A DNA stretch of 64,000 bases from Saccharicrinis sp963667815 (GTDB lineage Bacteria; Bacteroidota; Bacteroidia; Bacteroidales; Marinilabiliaceae), in NCBI GenBank assembly GCA_963667815.1, contig OY764020.1; one strand, 5' to 3'. Position 1 is the stretch's first letter; the number at the start of each line of letters is the position of its first letter. The notes beneath the pieces are model-generated. The model had not been told where the DNA came from. It worked only from the letters and a program-made list of their open reading frames with translations, and did not search any database. A program made the position numbers and the translations under genes. This document shows positions 43,363 to 52,526 of this stretch, piece by piece.

Positions 43363-43411
43363 ATGAATTTTAATATTCTAAATTGCATACATTAGAATAA
43401 TTAAAATTCAT
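43363..43411. repeat. Long hairpin upstream of the phosphoesterase gene
   Basis: Arms 43363-43380 and 43393-43411 pair over 12 + 6 bases around a single-base bulge, with a 12-base loop. No T-run; located 38 bases before the start codon, so it may affect mRNA stability or translation, or be a protein site. Confidence 0.5.
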
Positions 43412-43449
43412 AGAGAGTTCCATCTGACAAATGAAGATATATTTAACAG

Positions 43450-44199
43450 ATGAAAATACAGATCATTAGCGATATACATCAAGAGTTTGGATTTAATCAA
43501 TTTAGTTGTGACAATGCTGACATTGTTGTGTTTGCAGGTGATATCAATCTTGGTGTAAAAGGAATAAGTTGGATGGTGAAAGAAATATCCAATAAGCCAG
43601 TTATATATGTATTGGGTAATCATGAATATTATAAGGGATCTTACCCTAAAACATTGCTAAAGATTAAAGAAGTTGCAAAAGGAACAAATATTCATGTGCT
43701 AGAAAACGAATCGATAGAGATTGATGGTATAACATTCCATGGTGCTACCCTTTGGACTGATTTTTCATTATTTGGTAATCCAATTAAATATGGAATCATT
43801 TGTCAGGAGAAGATGAATGATTATAAGAAAATAAGAAGAGATCCTTCATATTCACGCCTAAGAACCATAGATACTTTTAATCTTCATAATCAATCCATAT
43901 CATGGCTTAAAAAAAGCTTAATAGAATCTAAAACCGTTACAAATATTGTTGTAACGCACCATGCTCCCAGCATAAAGTCAGTGCCAGATCAATATAAGGA
44001 AGATCCGGTGTCTTCTGCATATGCTTCCAATTTAGAGGATTTTATTATTGAGCAAAAGCCTCAATATTGGTTTCACGGTCATGTGCATACACCTGTGAGA
44101 TACAAGATTAATGAAACGGAAGTTATCTGTAATCCACATGGATATATTGATGAGAAATATAATGGTTATGAAAAGGAACTAATTATAGAAGTAAATTAA
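43450..44199 (+). CDS. Calcineurin-like metallophosphoesterase
   Basis: A 249-residue soluble protein with all family motifs: SDIHQEF (DxH), VVFAGDINLG (GD), VLGNHEYYKG (GNHE), VVTHHAPS and WFHGHVHTPV (GHxH). These bind two metal ions and cleave phosphodiesters or phosphomonoesters; the substrate is unknown. It may be a nucleotide-signal phosphodiesterase, but nothing in the sequence proves this. It sits as a single gene between AbiE and the replication module. Confidence 0.9.
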   Translation: MKIQIISDIHQEFGFNQFSCDNADIVVFAGDINLGVKGISWMVKEISNKPVIYVLGNHEYYKGSYPKTLLKIKEVAKGTNIHVLENESIEIDGITFHGATLWTDFSLFGNPIKYGIICQEKMNDYKKIRRDPSYSRLRTIDTFNLHNQSISWLKKSLIESKTVTNIVVTHHAPSIKSVPDQYKEDPVSSAYASNLEDFIIEQKPQYWFHGHVHTPVRYKINETEVICNPHGYIDEKYNGYEKELIIEVN

Positions 44200-44228
44200 A
44201 ATTACCATAGCAGATCTGCAAACCGGTC

Positions 44229-44495
44229 TTAAAGCCCCTCAAACTCTTCCTGACTAATACAAAAATGTTCCAGGATAAGCTCCAATTGTTTGTGTGTATA
44301 ATAATGTGCTCTCCTATTTCTGGCTAATAAATCAAGTTTGGAGTTTAATTCCTGTGATTGTTTTATTTCTTTCCTTAATAATTGCATGGCAGAAGTTGTA
44401 TTTGAACTTTGTGGGTATAGTTTTATAGCCAAATCTTGTTTTAATATTGTTCGGGGTAATATCATCGTATTGTGTTTAATATTATTCTTCATCAT
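44229..44495 (-). CDS. DUF4248-like small protein, copy 1
   Basis: An 88-residue protein; a start at 44465 (MILPRTILKQDLAI) would match the start of its paralogue at 44992-45228. Shared core TILKQDLAIKLYPQSSN, AMQLLRKEIK, RAHYYTHKQLELILEHF and CISQEEFE. This fits the DUF4248 family found near DUF3987 genes in Bacteroidota mobile elements. It probably acts as a small DNA-binding accessory factor (inference). Confidence 0.75.
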   Translation of the reverse strand: MMKNNIKHNTMILPRTILKQDLAIKLYPQSSNTTSAMQLLRKEIKQSQELNSKLDLLARNRRAHYYTHKQLELILEHFCISQEEFEGL

Positions 44496-44589
44496 TTTGA
44501 TGGCTGTAAAATTATATTATAAATCACAAAATGAGTTATTTATAGCTATGCCAAATCGCGTCATAACTAAGCCAATTCAAGACAAATAG

Positions 44590-44991
44590 AAGTTTTTTAA
44601 GTTTTTTGCTCCACACGCTCTATAAAATCTCATGAAAGCACTGAAAATATACTCTTAATAAATGATTGTTTTTTCTTAGAGTACTATAATTATTGTTTTC
44701 ATATTGGCGGTGATTTGAGCAAAGTATGATTAAAATTTACAAAGCCTTTTGAAAGTGCTCATGTGGATTAGATAAGTCCTCAAAAAGCACGCTTAATATA
44801 CTCTACAAAATGGACAAAGATCTTAAAAGCAAGCGCAATATATTCTGGATATAGTCTGTATATACACTGAAAGTACTCTGAAGCATAAAAATGCACTCAA
44901 AAGCTATCTGTTTATTGGTGTTGATAGTGCTTTTAAGCTTGTTTTCGCAAGTTTTTCAGTACATTTTACCATGATTTCCCAAAAGAAGTTC
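44590..44991. other. Non-coding stretch with three degenerate ~25-bp repeats
   Basis: No gene. Units AAAAGCACGCTTAATATACT (44783), AAAAGCAAGCGCAATATATT (44825) and GAAAGCACTGAAAATATACT (44634) recur in one orientation. Related pieces (GTACTCTGAAGC, GTGCTTTTAAGC) follow. Such repeats could be binding sites for a replication or control protein. Confidence 0.4.
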
Positions 44992-45228
44992 TTATAACAA
45001 CTCAAATTCTTCCTGACTGATACAAAAATGTTCGAGGATAACCTCCAACTCTTTGTGTGTATAATAATGGGCTCGTTTATTTCTTGTCAACAATTCAAGT
45101 CTATTATTTAATTCTGGTGAAAGTTTTATTTCTTTCCGGAGCAGCTGCATCGCTGCATTAATATTTGAGCTTTGTGGATATAATTTAATGGCCAAATCTT
45201 GTTTCAATATCGTTCTTCTAAATTTCAT
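44992..45228 (-). CDS. DUF4248-like small protein, copy 2
   Basis: A 78-residue paralogue of 44229-44495, about 80 percent identical over the common core (RTILKQDLAIKLYPQSSN, EVILEHFCISQEEFE). The ATG here directly precedes KFRRTILKQ, so the start is clear. The two genes lie in the same direction with the repeat-bearing stretch between them, which suggests tandem duplication. Confidence 0.75.
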   Translation of the reverse strand: MKFRRTILKQDLAIKLYPQSSNINAAMQLLRKEIKLSPELNNRLELLTRNKRAHYYTHKELEVILEHFCISQEEFELL

Positions 45229-45305
45229 TTTAGTGAGTCATTTTTGCATTTTTCTGATTCAATTATAGAGAAATAGAATGCAATTTCAAAAGGAATGTAG
45301 AACAT

Positions 45306-45529
45306 GGTAATAAATAGTAATAAAAGTAAAAACCTTTGATTTTTAGATAGTAACAAATAGCAGTAAAAAGAAAAATACCAAGAATTATAAGTGTGATGTA
45401 ATTTGGTCTGTATTCAATAATATTTACTTGCGCTCAATTAAAAACCATTAAAACGATAAAATACGTTACGGAACGTTCTTTTACTACCATTTACTCGCAT
45501 TTACTATCAGATACTATCTTTTACTATAA
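45306..45529. repeat. Iteron-like 10-bp tandem repeats in two opposed clusters
   Basis: Five head-to-tail 10-base units of the form TTACTATCAT fill 45480-45529. Two shorter clusters of the complementary type (TAGTAATAAA) lie at about 45306-45334 and 45343-45370. Spacing equals one helical turn. They lie directly upstream of the HTH-DUF3987-DUF6371 genes, so a replication origin or an operator is likely. Confidence 0.6.
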
Positions 45530-45595
45530 CGTGAGTGTACCGTGTTGCTTAGGTTTGACGAAATAAAATTTAATAACAATTTAAATCGTATAAAA

Positions 45596-45877
45596 ATGAG
45601 TAAGACAGTTGTAATTGTAGATGAGCATCTCTTTAATAAGTTAATGGGTAAGATCGACCATATTAACGATAAAATTGATAGTATCAGTGTTGCAAAGAAT
45701 GATGGTTTTAAAGATCGTTGGTATGTTACCGAAGAAGTTTGCAAACTATTAAATGTGAGTAGACGCACCCTTCAAACCATGCGTGATAATAAAATCATTG
45801 CCTTTAAGAAAACAGGACGTAAAATTTATTACAAAGCTTCTGATATTGAATCGTATCTGGAAAGTATTAATGGATAA
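45596..45877 (+). CDS. Helix-turn-helix (excisionase-like) DNA-binding protein
   Basis: A 93-residue protein from ATG 45596; the frame opens earlier (45542) without a good start. N-terminal coiled-coil-like part (LFNKLMGKIDHINDKIDSI), then an HTH_17 domain: WYVTEEVCKLLNVSRRTLQTMRDNKIIAFKKTGRKIYYKASDIESYLE. Proteins of this kind control excision or replication of Bacteroidota mobile elements. Its stop overlaps the start of the DUF3987 gene (ATGGATAA). Confidence 0.85.
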   Translation: MSKTVVIVDEHLFNKLMGKIDHINDKIDSISVAKNDGFKDRWYVTEEVCKLLNVSRRTLQTMRDNKIIAFKKTGRKIYYKASDIESYLESING

Positions 45878-47243
45878 TTCTTTGCGTATGGAATCAATTG
45901 AAAAAGAAACAACAGAATTGGGGCGGTCGCATCTTACATTTGGTAAGATGTCACTTCAAGAAGCCAATTTAAGATTGAAAACAGCTGAGGAATCTGAATT
46001 TCCATTAAGTATATTTCCAAAGTTTATTCAGGATACCATTATTGAATTGTATGACAATGGAAATTATAACATCGATTATACAGCTGTAAGTGTTTTTACA
46101 GCTCTAGCCGGAATCATTGGTAATTCGTATCATTTACGTAAACATATTGAGTGGATAGAAAACCCATCTATGTGGGTGGTGTTGGTCGGTAAGTCAGGAC
46201 AAAACAAAAGTGCTCCCTTAAAAACAGCTTTTAAAGCTATCAAAAATCTGCAAAAGCAATACGACCAGGAATATGAATCAACCATAGCCAATTATGATCC
46301 TGATTTAGGAGAAAAGAAACCAACCAAGAAAAAGCTGTATTCAACAGATCCAACTTTTGAGGCTCTGATTAATATGCATAAGCAGAATCCCAATGGATTA
46401 ATCTTAATGCCGGATGAGTTTAAGAGTTTCATATTAAACTTGATTGGTTATAGCGGAACTTCAAAGCAAAGTCAGTTTCTATCTATCTGGGATGGGGCTC
46501 CAATATCACTAGACCGTAAAGAGGCAGAAAGTTCTTCGTTGAGTATGCCTTGCGTATCAATTATAGGAAGTATCCAAGATGATGTGATTGCATCCTTTAA
46601 GGCCAAGGATATAAAGGACGGTTTTTTTGAAAGGATTCTTTTTGCCATTCCCTTAAAAATGGAGAAGAAAATAATTGGAAGAAAGAATCCGGATGATTAT
46701 CTGGTTGAAAAATTTCATTCAAGAATGAAAGCTCTGATGGATAAAGTCCATGAGAGTATTAATACGATAGAGTTACCATTATCTGAAAAGGCAGAGGACT
46801 TGTTTATTGATGAAGTAAACAAACATGTAAAGCCATCCAATAAGGATGCAACCATATCAGGAATCCTGTCAAAACTGGACAGATATATATTACGGTTTGC
46901 CCTGGTCCTTGAAGTCTCCAATAGCTTTTTTGAAGGGCAGCCGATTAAGCATATAAGTATGGATTCAATGAAAAAAGCCATTATGCTTAAGGATTACTTC
47001 TTTGCTAATGCATTAAAGCTAAATCACATGGTTTTAAATGTGTATGAGGATAATTCAAAGGAAGGTAAGGTTTTTCAGGTTCTAAAAAAGATTGGCAAAC
47101 GGGAATTTACCAACAAAGAATTTATTGAGATGGCCAATAAACTCAATATAGCCAAAGAATCATACGCTTACCAATTGCTGAGCAATACAAAACTGGCGCA
47201 TAAGAAACAGAAAGGTGTGTATGAAACTGATGTGCTCAATTAA
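45870..47243 (+). CDS. DUF3987 primase/helicase-like protein
   Basis: A 457-residue protein from the overlapping ATG at 45870. The N-terminal region ends FPKFIQDTIIELYDNGN; the ATPase-like core has VVLVGKSGQNKSAPLK (P-loop-like) and LILMPDEFKSFI (Walker B-like), with CVSIIGSIQDDVI and DGFFERILFAIPL. DUF3987 proteins are helicase-like and serve replication of plasmids and integrative elements. Coupled to the upstream HTH gene. Confidence 0.85.
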   Translation: MDNSLRMESIEKETTELGRSHLTFGKMSLQEANLRLKTAEESEFPLSIFPKFIQDTIIELYDNGNYNIDYTAVSVFTALAGIIGNSYHLRKHIEWIENPSMWVVLVGKSGQNKSAPLKTAFKAIKNLQKQYDQEYESTIANYDPDLGEKKPTKKKLYSTDPTFEALINMHKQNPNGLILMPDEFKSFILNLIGYSGTSKQSQFLSIWDGAPISLDRKEAESSSLSMPCVSIIGSIQDDVIASFKAKDIKDGFFERILFAIPLKMEKKIIGRKNPDDYLVEKFHSRMKALMDKVHESINTIELPLSEKAEDLFIDEVNKHVKPSNKDATISGILSKLDRYILRFALVLEVSNSFFEGQPIKHISMDSMKKAIMLKDYFFANALKLNHMVLNVYEDNSKEGKVFQVLKKIGKREFTNKEFIEMANKLNIAKESYAYQLLSNTKLAHKKQKGVYETDVLN

Positions 47244-47509
47244 CCTTACTACATCTATAAAGGTTCAAAGTAAAAATATGGAATACTGTAGAGTTTGCGG
47301 AGTTATGGAGTTTGACTGATTCATAGGTCTTTATGTGTGGAGTTTGTGTGTAGTAACTGTGTAGTTCAAAATTTGGAGAAATGATTAATAGTAACATCAA
47401 AATTTATAAAATTGTGGAGTGAGTGTAGTTGTATGGAGCAGTAAGTGCTTGAAAAACAACAATCCTCCACAACTCCATCAACTCCACTAAAACAAGAAAA
47501 CTTTTCTTT
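47244..47509. repeat. Gap with clustered GGAGTT / ACTCCA repeats
   Basis: TGGAGTTTG-like units occur at least five times between about 47290 and 47430; then CTCCACAA, CTCCATCAA and CTCCACTA follow in series at 47464-47490 in the opposite sense. The G/C asymmetry differs from the flanks. Possible origin, transfer or RNA-structure region; no gene is seen. Confidence 0.4.
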
Positions 47510-48487
47510 ATGTCAGATATCCGTTATTCATTGGAAAAATATAAAGGACGGTCAACCAGATATTATTGTCCGAAATGTCATCAAAGGACTTTTACCAGAT
47601 ATGTCGATAATCATACCAACAAGCATTTGTCTGATTATTCCGGAAGATGTAACCGGGTAGAAAAATGTGGTTACCATTTTACCCCTAAGATGTATTTTGA
47701 GAAAACTGGATATGAACCAGATGATTGCTGTACACCGGCCTCTAAGCCAAAACCTATCATCAAACAACCTTCATGTATCGACAAGAAGCTAATGCAAGCT
47801 TCCCTTGCCAACTATCACCAAAATGACTTTGCTATCGGCTTGACTAAATACTTTCCTGAATATTTGGTTTTGGAAGTATTAAAGAGGTATTATGTAGGCA
47901 CTGCCAAAGGGAATAAAACTATATTTTGGCAAGTCAACCGTTTGGGAGAAGTTCGAACAGGTAAGGTCATGCAGTATAATTCAGCTACACTAAAGCGAGT
48001 AGGTCATATTAATTGGGTACATCATATCACAAAGCAAAAAAACTTCAATTTAAAACAAGTATTCTTTGGCGCTCACCTGCTTATTGACAAATCAAGACCA
48101 GTTGCTATTGCCGAAGGAGAAAAGAATGCCATATTCGGAGCACTGTATTATCCGCAATACAATTGGGTTGCTGTTGGTTCTATTGAAATGCTGAATGTAC
48201 AAAAGCTAAATGCCCTCCGAGGTTACCAGGTTGCCTTATTTCCTGATAAAGGGAAAGCATTTGAAAAGTGGAGTAAGATAGCTGAAAGCGCTTGCTTTGA
48301 TGTTCATGTAAATACGGTTCTGGAGAATACAGACTTAAAAGAAGGCGATGATATTGCAGATTTGGTTATCTCTATCAAAACGGAACAGTATCTGGCAGGT
48401 CCAGAAGTTCTAATTGATAAGTTTAAGAGGAAAAACAAGTACTTGGGTTTATTGATAGAGAAGTTTGATTTGTGTGTTACTGCTTAA
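47510..48487 (+). CDS. DUF6371 (Toprim-like) replication protein
   Basis: A 325-residue protein. N-terminal zinc region (YYCPKCHQRTFTRYVD, CNRVEKCGYHFTP) as in primases, then a Toprim-like core (VAIAEGEKNAIFGALYYP with Glu, and VALFPDKGKAFEKW with D-x-G). Such proteins follow DUF3987 in Bacteroidota mobile elements and probably prime their replication. No mobilisation gene follows, so this element would be integrated or decayed at its right side. Confidence 0.85.
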   Translation: MSDIRYSLEKYKGRSTRYYCPKCHQRTFTRYVDNHTNKHLSDYSGRCNRVEKCGYHFTPKMYFEKTGYEPDDCCTPASKPKPIIKQPSCIDKKLMQASLANYHQNDFAIGLTKYFPEYLVLEVLKRYYVGTAKGNKTIFWQVNRLGEVRTGKVMQYNSATLKRVGHINWVHHITKQKNFNLKQVFFGAHLLIDKSRPVAIAEGEKNAIFGALYYPQYNWVAVGSIEMLNVQKLNALRGYQVALFPDKGKAFEKWSKIAESACFDVHVNTVLENTDLKEGDDIADLVISIKTEQYLAGPEVLIDKFKRKNKYLGLLIEKFDLCVTA

Positions 48488-48883
48488 TCTCTATTTGATA
48501 CTTATGCTTGGTCATAGAGTAAATAACTAGTCTTTTTTTGAGGATAAAATATTCATAATGTAATGTATAAATGAAACAAAAGTATAATTAAGAAACGTGA
48601 AGCCTATTTAAGCGATATTAGGCATGCAAGATGTCATCAAACATGCAGATGATTATTTTTCAACTGCTGTCTCCTGAGGTAGGCAGCCTGTTGAAACCAT
48701 GTTTCGTTGCTTATTCAGAAAACAGATAGTTGAAAGGCAAGTAAAGTTACATCTACTAAAAACTTGAATGTACATACCTTTGGTAAAATACCTGCTACTT
48801 AACTCTTGAGTCGAATAATTAATAGTATTAACCACATTTGTTCAATTATTATCAGTATCTTTTATAATTAAAGAATCTACAAA
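48488..48883. other. Intergenic stretch at the right edge of the mobile region
   Basis: About 400 bases without a supported gene. Sequence near 48665-48710 (CTCCTGAGGTAGGCAGCCTG) is less AT-rich than its surroundings and could be a remnant. The element boundary probably lies here, but no matching attachment repeat was found by eye. Confidence 0.4.
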
Positions 48884-50356
48884 ATGAAAGTATCTGTCAA
48901 CAGAAAAAATATCACTTTTAGTCCTGATCCAAGTCGCGTAATTGCACGTTTTATGTTTACAAGTGAAGAACGTGCTATCAATATCATTCGCTTTGTTTTG
49001 GATATGGACGAGAAAGATGCTGCGTTTGCATTGCAGCAGACTTTAAGGGATTATTCGATGCGACATAGAAACATCTCGAAGATATTTGAGAAACACTTTA
49101 ATCTAGTCGCTCATATATTGCTTTATATGCGAATAGAGCCAGATACAATTGCTTTTTCTACTAAAATTTTAATTGGATCTTATTTTACAATGGAATATTC
49201 CATTGAATCTGCAGCATTCTTTAATCCTTCTATGGTGGATCATCCTGATCAAACTGAAATAGGACATGACCAGAAAAGAGTAATTATTAGTTTTAGAGCA
49301 ACGGGAGAAGGGCATATATCGTCTATTGTTTTTAGGACAGGGGTACTAAGTAAAAGTGAGCATATTACATTGGAGCCCATTGGTAATATGTTAGAGGAGG
49401 CAGAATACATATGGAGGTACACCTACGAAAAAGAAGCTTTTGCTCGTAAAATTGAAGAGATGCAAGAGTTTCATAGCATTATCCCTCCCGAATTGATTTT
49501 AGATAAGTTGAACGATCAATTTACCTATGGGGAATTGCATAAGTGTATTAACGAAACCAGAACATCTGTACATTTGGCAAAAGATAAAGAATATCTATAT
49601 AATCAAATAATTTGGTTGGCATCATCACATTACGAGCTTCAGTTTTCATTAGATACCAACATCTCCGAACGCGTAATCTTTCCGGTATCGGCCAACGAAA
49701 AAAATGGTATTGAGGATGCGCGTTTTGTTAAATTTAAAGATGAAGATAATAAAGTAACATACTATGCAACTTATACAGCCTTTGATGGAACCACCATTCT
49801 TCCTAAACTCCTTGAAACAGAGGATTTTTATCATTTTAAAGTGAGCCCGCTGCATGGAGAGATTGCCCAAAATAAAGGAATGGCACTGTTTCCTCGAAAA
49901 GTGAATGGCAAATATGCGATGCTTTGTCGCATTGATGGCGTTAATAATTACATTGCATTTTCTGATAGTATTACCGTTTGGCGGGAAGCAAAAATATTGC
50001 AGCAACCTAAATACTCATGGGAACTTATTCAAATGGGTAATTGCGGCTCACCTATTGAAACTGAAGATGGCTGGTTGGTTATAACACATGGGGTGGGGCC
50101 AATGCGCGAATATGTTTTGGGAGCAGCATTGTACGATTTAAATAATCCTGAAATTGAAATAGGAAGATCAAAGACCCCACTTTTAATACCCAATTCCGAA
50201 GAAAGAGAAGGTTATGTTCCAAATGTAGTATACTCTTGTGGTTCAATGGTGCACAATAATGAATTAATTATACCGTACGCCATGTCAGATTATTCCTCTA
50301 CTTATGCATCTGTAAATTTAAAAGAACTTCTGAGTGAATTAAAAAAAACAAAGTAA
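48884..50356 (+). CDS. GH130-family glycoside phosphorylase/hydrolase, long form
   Basis: A 490-residue protein: an N-terminal helical extension of about 230 residues, then the GH130 five-bladed propeller with GIEDARFVKF (general acid Asp region), RIDGVNNYIAFSDS, GNCGSPIETEDGWLVITHGVG and EGYVPNVVYSCGSM. GH130 enzymes phosphorolyse or hydrolyse beta-mannosides. No signal peptide, so it is cytoplasmic. A second GH130 with glycosyltransferases lies at 55.3-59.6 kb, suggesting a shared mannoside cycle. Confidence 0.88.
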   Translation: MKVSVNRKNITFSPDPSRVIARFMFTSEERAINIIRFVLDMDEKDAAFALQQTLRDYSMRHRNISKIFEKHFNLVAHILLYMRIEPDTIAFSTKILIGSYFTMEYSIESAAFFNPSMVDHPDQTEIGHDQKRVIISFRATGEGHISSIVFRTGVLSKSEHITLEPIGNMLEEAEYIWRYTYEKEAFARKIEEMQEFHSIIPPELILDKLNDQFTYGELHKCINETRTSVHLAKDKEYLYNQIIWLASSHYELQFSLDTNISERVIFPVSANEKNGIEDARFVKFKDEDNKVTYYATYTAFDGTTILPKLLETEDFYHFKVSPLHGEIAQNKGMALFPRKVNGKYAMLCRIDGVNNYIAFSDSITVWREAKILQQPKYSWELIQMGNCGSPIETEDGWLVITHGVGPMREYVLGAALYDLNNPEIEIGRSKTPLLIPNSEEREGYVPNVVYSCGSMVHNNELIIPYAMSDYSSTYASVNLKELLSELKKTK

Positions 50357-50403
50357 TACCAATACATAACCTACACATTAATTTACAATTTATTTAGCTT
50401 TTA

Positions 50404-51621
50404 ATGAATGTATTACTAGATATAGGATTATTACTTATTCTGGGTTATTCTGCAGGATGGATGCTGAATAAAATAGGTCTTCCTAAAGTTGTAGGTTATA
50501 TTTTGGTCGGAGTGGCCTTAAGTCCAAATTCATTACATTTAATTGAGCATGACACCATTGAAACAACAGAACCTTTAATGGATATCTGTTTGGCTTTTAT
50601 TGCTTTTGAAGTAGGTGGAGCATTAAAGTGGTCCAAAATAAAAAAACACGAAAGAGAAATAGTGAATATTACCATATTGGCAAGTATTATTCCATTTATA
50701 TTCATCACTCTTGGTGTATATACTTTTGGCTTTATATTTCCTACATTATTACCTTTTGGTTTCATAGGTAACTTATCTTTAGCTTTGTTATTAGGAGTTC
50801 TTGCAAGTCCAACCGCCCCTGCTGCAACCATTGCAGTAATACATCAATATAAAGCAAGAGGAAAGGTGACGGATACTATTATGGGAGTAGTTGCTTTAGA
50901 TGATGCAGTAGGTATAATTCTATTTAGTATTGTATTCAGTATACTTTCCATGTATTTAGGTGATCAAAAAATAGTTGAAAATGCGCACTTAAACTCTGTA
51001 TATCGAATTTCAATGGCTATTTTCTTAGGTGCAGGAGTAGCTTTATTTATGAATTTCCTTTCAAAAATATTACAAGTTAAAACAGAAGGGCAATGGATTA
51101 TTATTATTACTTCTATGTTAATCCTATGCTTGGGAATATGCAGGATGTTGCAAGTGGATGAATTGTTGGCCAATATGACAATGGGCCTTATGATTGTAAA
51201 TAGAAGCAGTCAGCATACTAAAATTTTCAAAGTAGTGGAGCGATATACCGAAGAATTAATCTTTCTTATTTTTTTTCTACTAAGTGGCTTGCATCTTGAC
51301 TTTGCAACAATACCACAATCCATATTTTTAATAAGTATTTTTGTTGGCCTTCGTATTGCAGGTAAGTATATTGGTACAAACCTTGGGGCACGCTCAGCTA
51401 AGGCCGATAAATCAATACGCAAGTACACAGCAGGAGGACTAATACCACAGGCGGGTATTGTAATCGGATTAGTACTAAGTATTAGTCAAAATGAAATTTT
51501 TTCAGATATTTCAGAAGTGCTTTTAACTACCATAATAGGAGCAACCATTATTAATGAATTAATTGGCCCCATTATTACAAAGTTTACTTTAAAAAAATCT
51601 GGGGAAATAAAAGGAGAGTAA
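50404..51621 (+). CDS. CPA2-family cation/proton antiporter 1
   Basis: A 405-residue membrane protein with about twelve helices. Family pattern is visible: GYSAGWMLNKIGLPKVVGYI at the start, LASPTAPAATIAVIHQYKARGK and VVALDDAVGIILFSIVFS (the conserved Asp pair). Such proteins exchange Na+ or K+ for H+. It lacks a nucleotide-binding RCK domain. It follows the GH130 gene by 47 bases and belongs to a run of stress-type genes. Confidence 0.88.
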   Translation: MNVLLDIGLLLILGYSAGWMLNKIGLPKVVGYILVGVALSPNSLHLIEHDTIETTEPLMDICLAFIAFEVGGALKWSKIKKHEREIVNITILASIIPFIFITLGVYTFGFIFPTLLPFGFIGNLSLALLLGVLASPTAPAATIAVIHQYKARGKVTDTIMGVVALDDAVGIILFSIVFSILSMYLGDQKIVENAHLNSVYRISMAIFLGAGVALFMNFLSKILQVKTEGQWIIIITSMLILCLGICRMLQVDELLANMTMGLMIVNRSSQHTKIFKVVERYTEELIFLIFFLLSGLHLDFATIPQSIFLISIFVGLRIAGKYIGTNLGARSAKADKSIRKYTAGGLIPQAGIVIGLVLSISQNEIFSDISEVLLTTIIGATIINELIGPIITKFTLKKSGEIKGE

Positions 51622-51892
51622 TCATTTCGGTTTCACCTGCATTTCTTTCTATCCTATACAATTCGTTATTATATTCTTAAGGTTGATTTATAATACATAA
51701 AATGTGTGAATCTTATAACTTATTCTCAGTATTGTGTAATGCTTTAGGGCATCAAGAGACTTAACTTTATAATGTTTAAATATAAATTATAAAATTATCA
51801 ATTAACTAAATAGCCACTGATATTTATTTTTCACGAGAGAGAGTCATTAATTTGACTGGCTTTATCTAGTATTGATATTAAAATTTACAGAG

Positions 51893-52045
51893 ATGAAATA
51901 TTTACTTTATATCATCACCTTCTTACTTTTAGTTATTTGGGGGATAATATATTGGGGATTTAATTCTTCCTCAAGTGTTCATTTTTTGCTCTTAATGGCT
52001 GGAATTGTATTGTTGGCGAGAATTGTTTTTGATAAAAAATTATAG
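51893..52045 (+). CDS. Small two-helix membrane protein (Lmo0937/DUF5670-like)
   Basis: A 50-residue protein missing from standard length cut-offs: MKYLLYIITFLLLVIWGIIY, then WGFNSSSSVHFLLLMAGIVL and a basic tail. The pattern of two short helices with WG and GxxxHxLL in the loop matches the Lmo0937-type small membrane proteins often induced by stress. It lies 22 bases before the Hsp20 gene and may share its mRNA. Confidence 0.7.
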   Translation: MKYLLYIITFLLLVIWGIIYWGFNSSSSVHFLLLMAGIVLLARIVFDKKL

Positions 52046-52067
52046 TATTAATTTAAAAATAGAAGCT

Positions 52068-52496
52068 ATGTATCCGAAACTTAAAAATGCCGCATTGTAC
52101 CCTGGCTGGACCGATGATTTTTTCACAGGTTCATTATGGTCAGATGATAAGTCTCAAGTAGGTATTTCTACACCTGCAGTTAATGTTAAAGAAGATATAA
52201 ATCAGTTTGACATTGAAGTTGCAGCTCCAGGTATGGCGAAAAAAGACTTTGTAATAGAACTCAATCATAACGTACTGACTATTTCTTCTGAAAAAATGGA
52301 TAAGAAAGAAGAAAATACAGAAAAGATAACCAGAAGAGAATTTAGTTACAGCTCCTTTTGCCGCTCCTTTACCTTACCCAATAGTGTAAAAGAAGAGGGT
52401 ATTAAAGCATCGTACAAGGATGGCATATTAGATGTGAGTATACCTAAAAAAGAAGAAGCTAAGGATAAAGGACCTAAACGAATAGCAATAGGATAA
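52068..52496 (+). CDS. Hsp20/alpha-crystallin small heat-shock protein
   Basis: A 142-residue chaperone; the longer frame from 52005 overlaps the small membrane gene, so ATG 52068 is chosen. The alpha-crystallin domain covers about residues 35-130: STPAVNVKEDINQFDIEVAAPG, LTISSEK, FSYSSFCRSFTLPNSVKEE and the A-x-x-x-n-GVL-like motif IKASYKDGILDVSIPK. C-terminus carries the I-x-I tail IAIG. It binds unfolding proteins in the cytoplasm. Confidence 0.93.
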   Translation: MYPKLKNAALYPGWTDDFFTGSLWSDDKSQVGISTPAVNVKEDINQFDIEVAAPGMAKKDFVIELNHNVLTISSEKMDKKEENTEKITRREFSYSSFCRSFTLPNSVKEEGIKASYKDGILDVSIPKKEEAKDKGPKRIAIG

Positions 52497-52526
52497 ATAG
52501 AATAGAGTTCCTAACAATAACTCAAT

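Noticed and set aside
48653..48835. 60-codon minus-strand frame in the gap before the GH130 gene
   Set aside because: No recognisable motif, and no neighbour in the same orientation; treated as non-coding.
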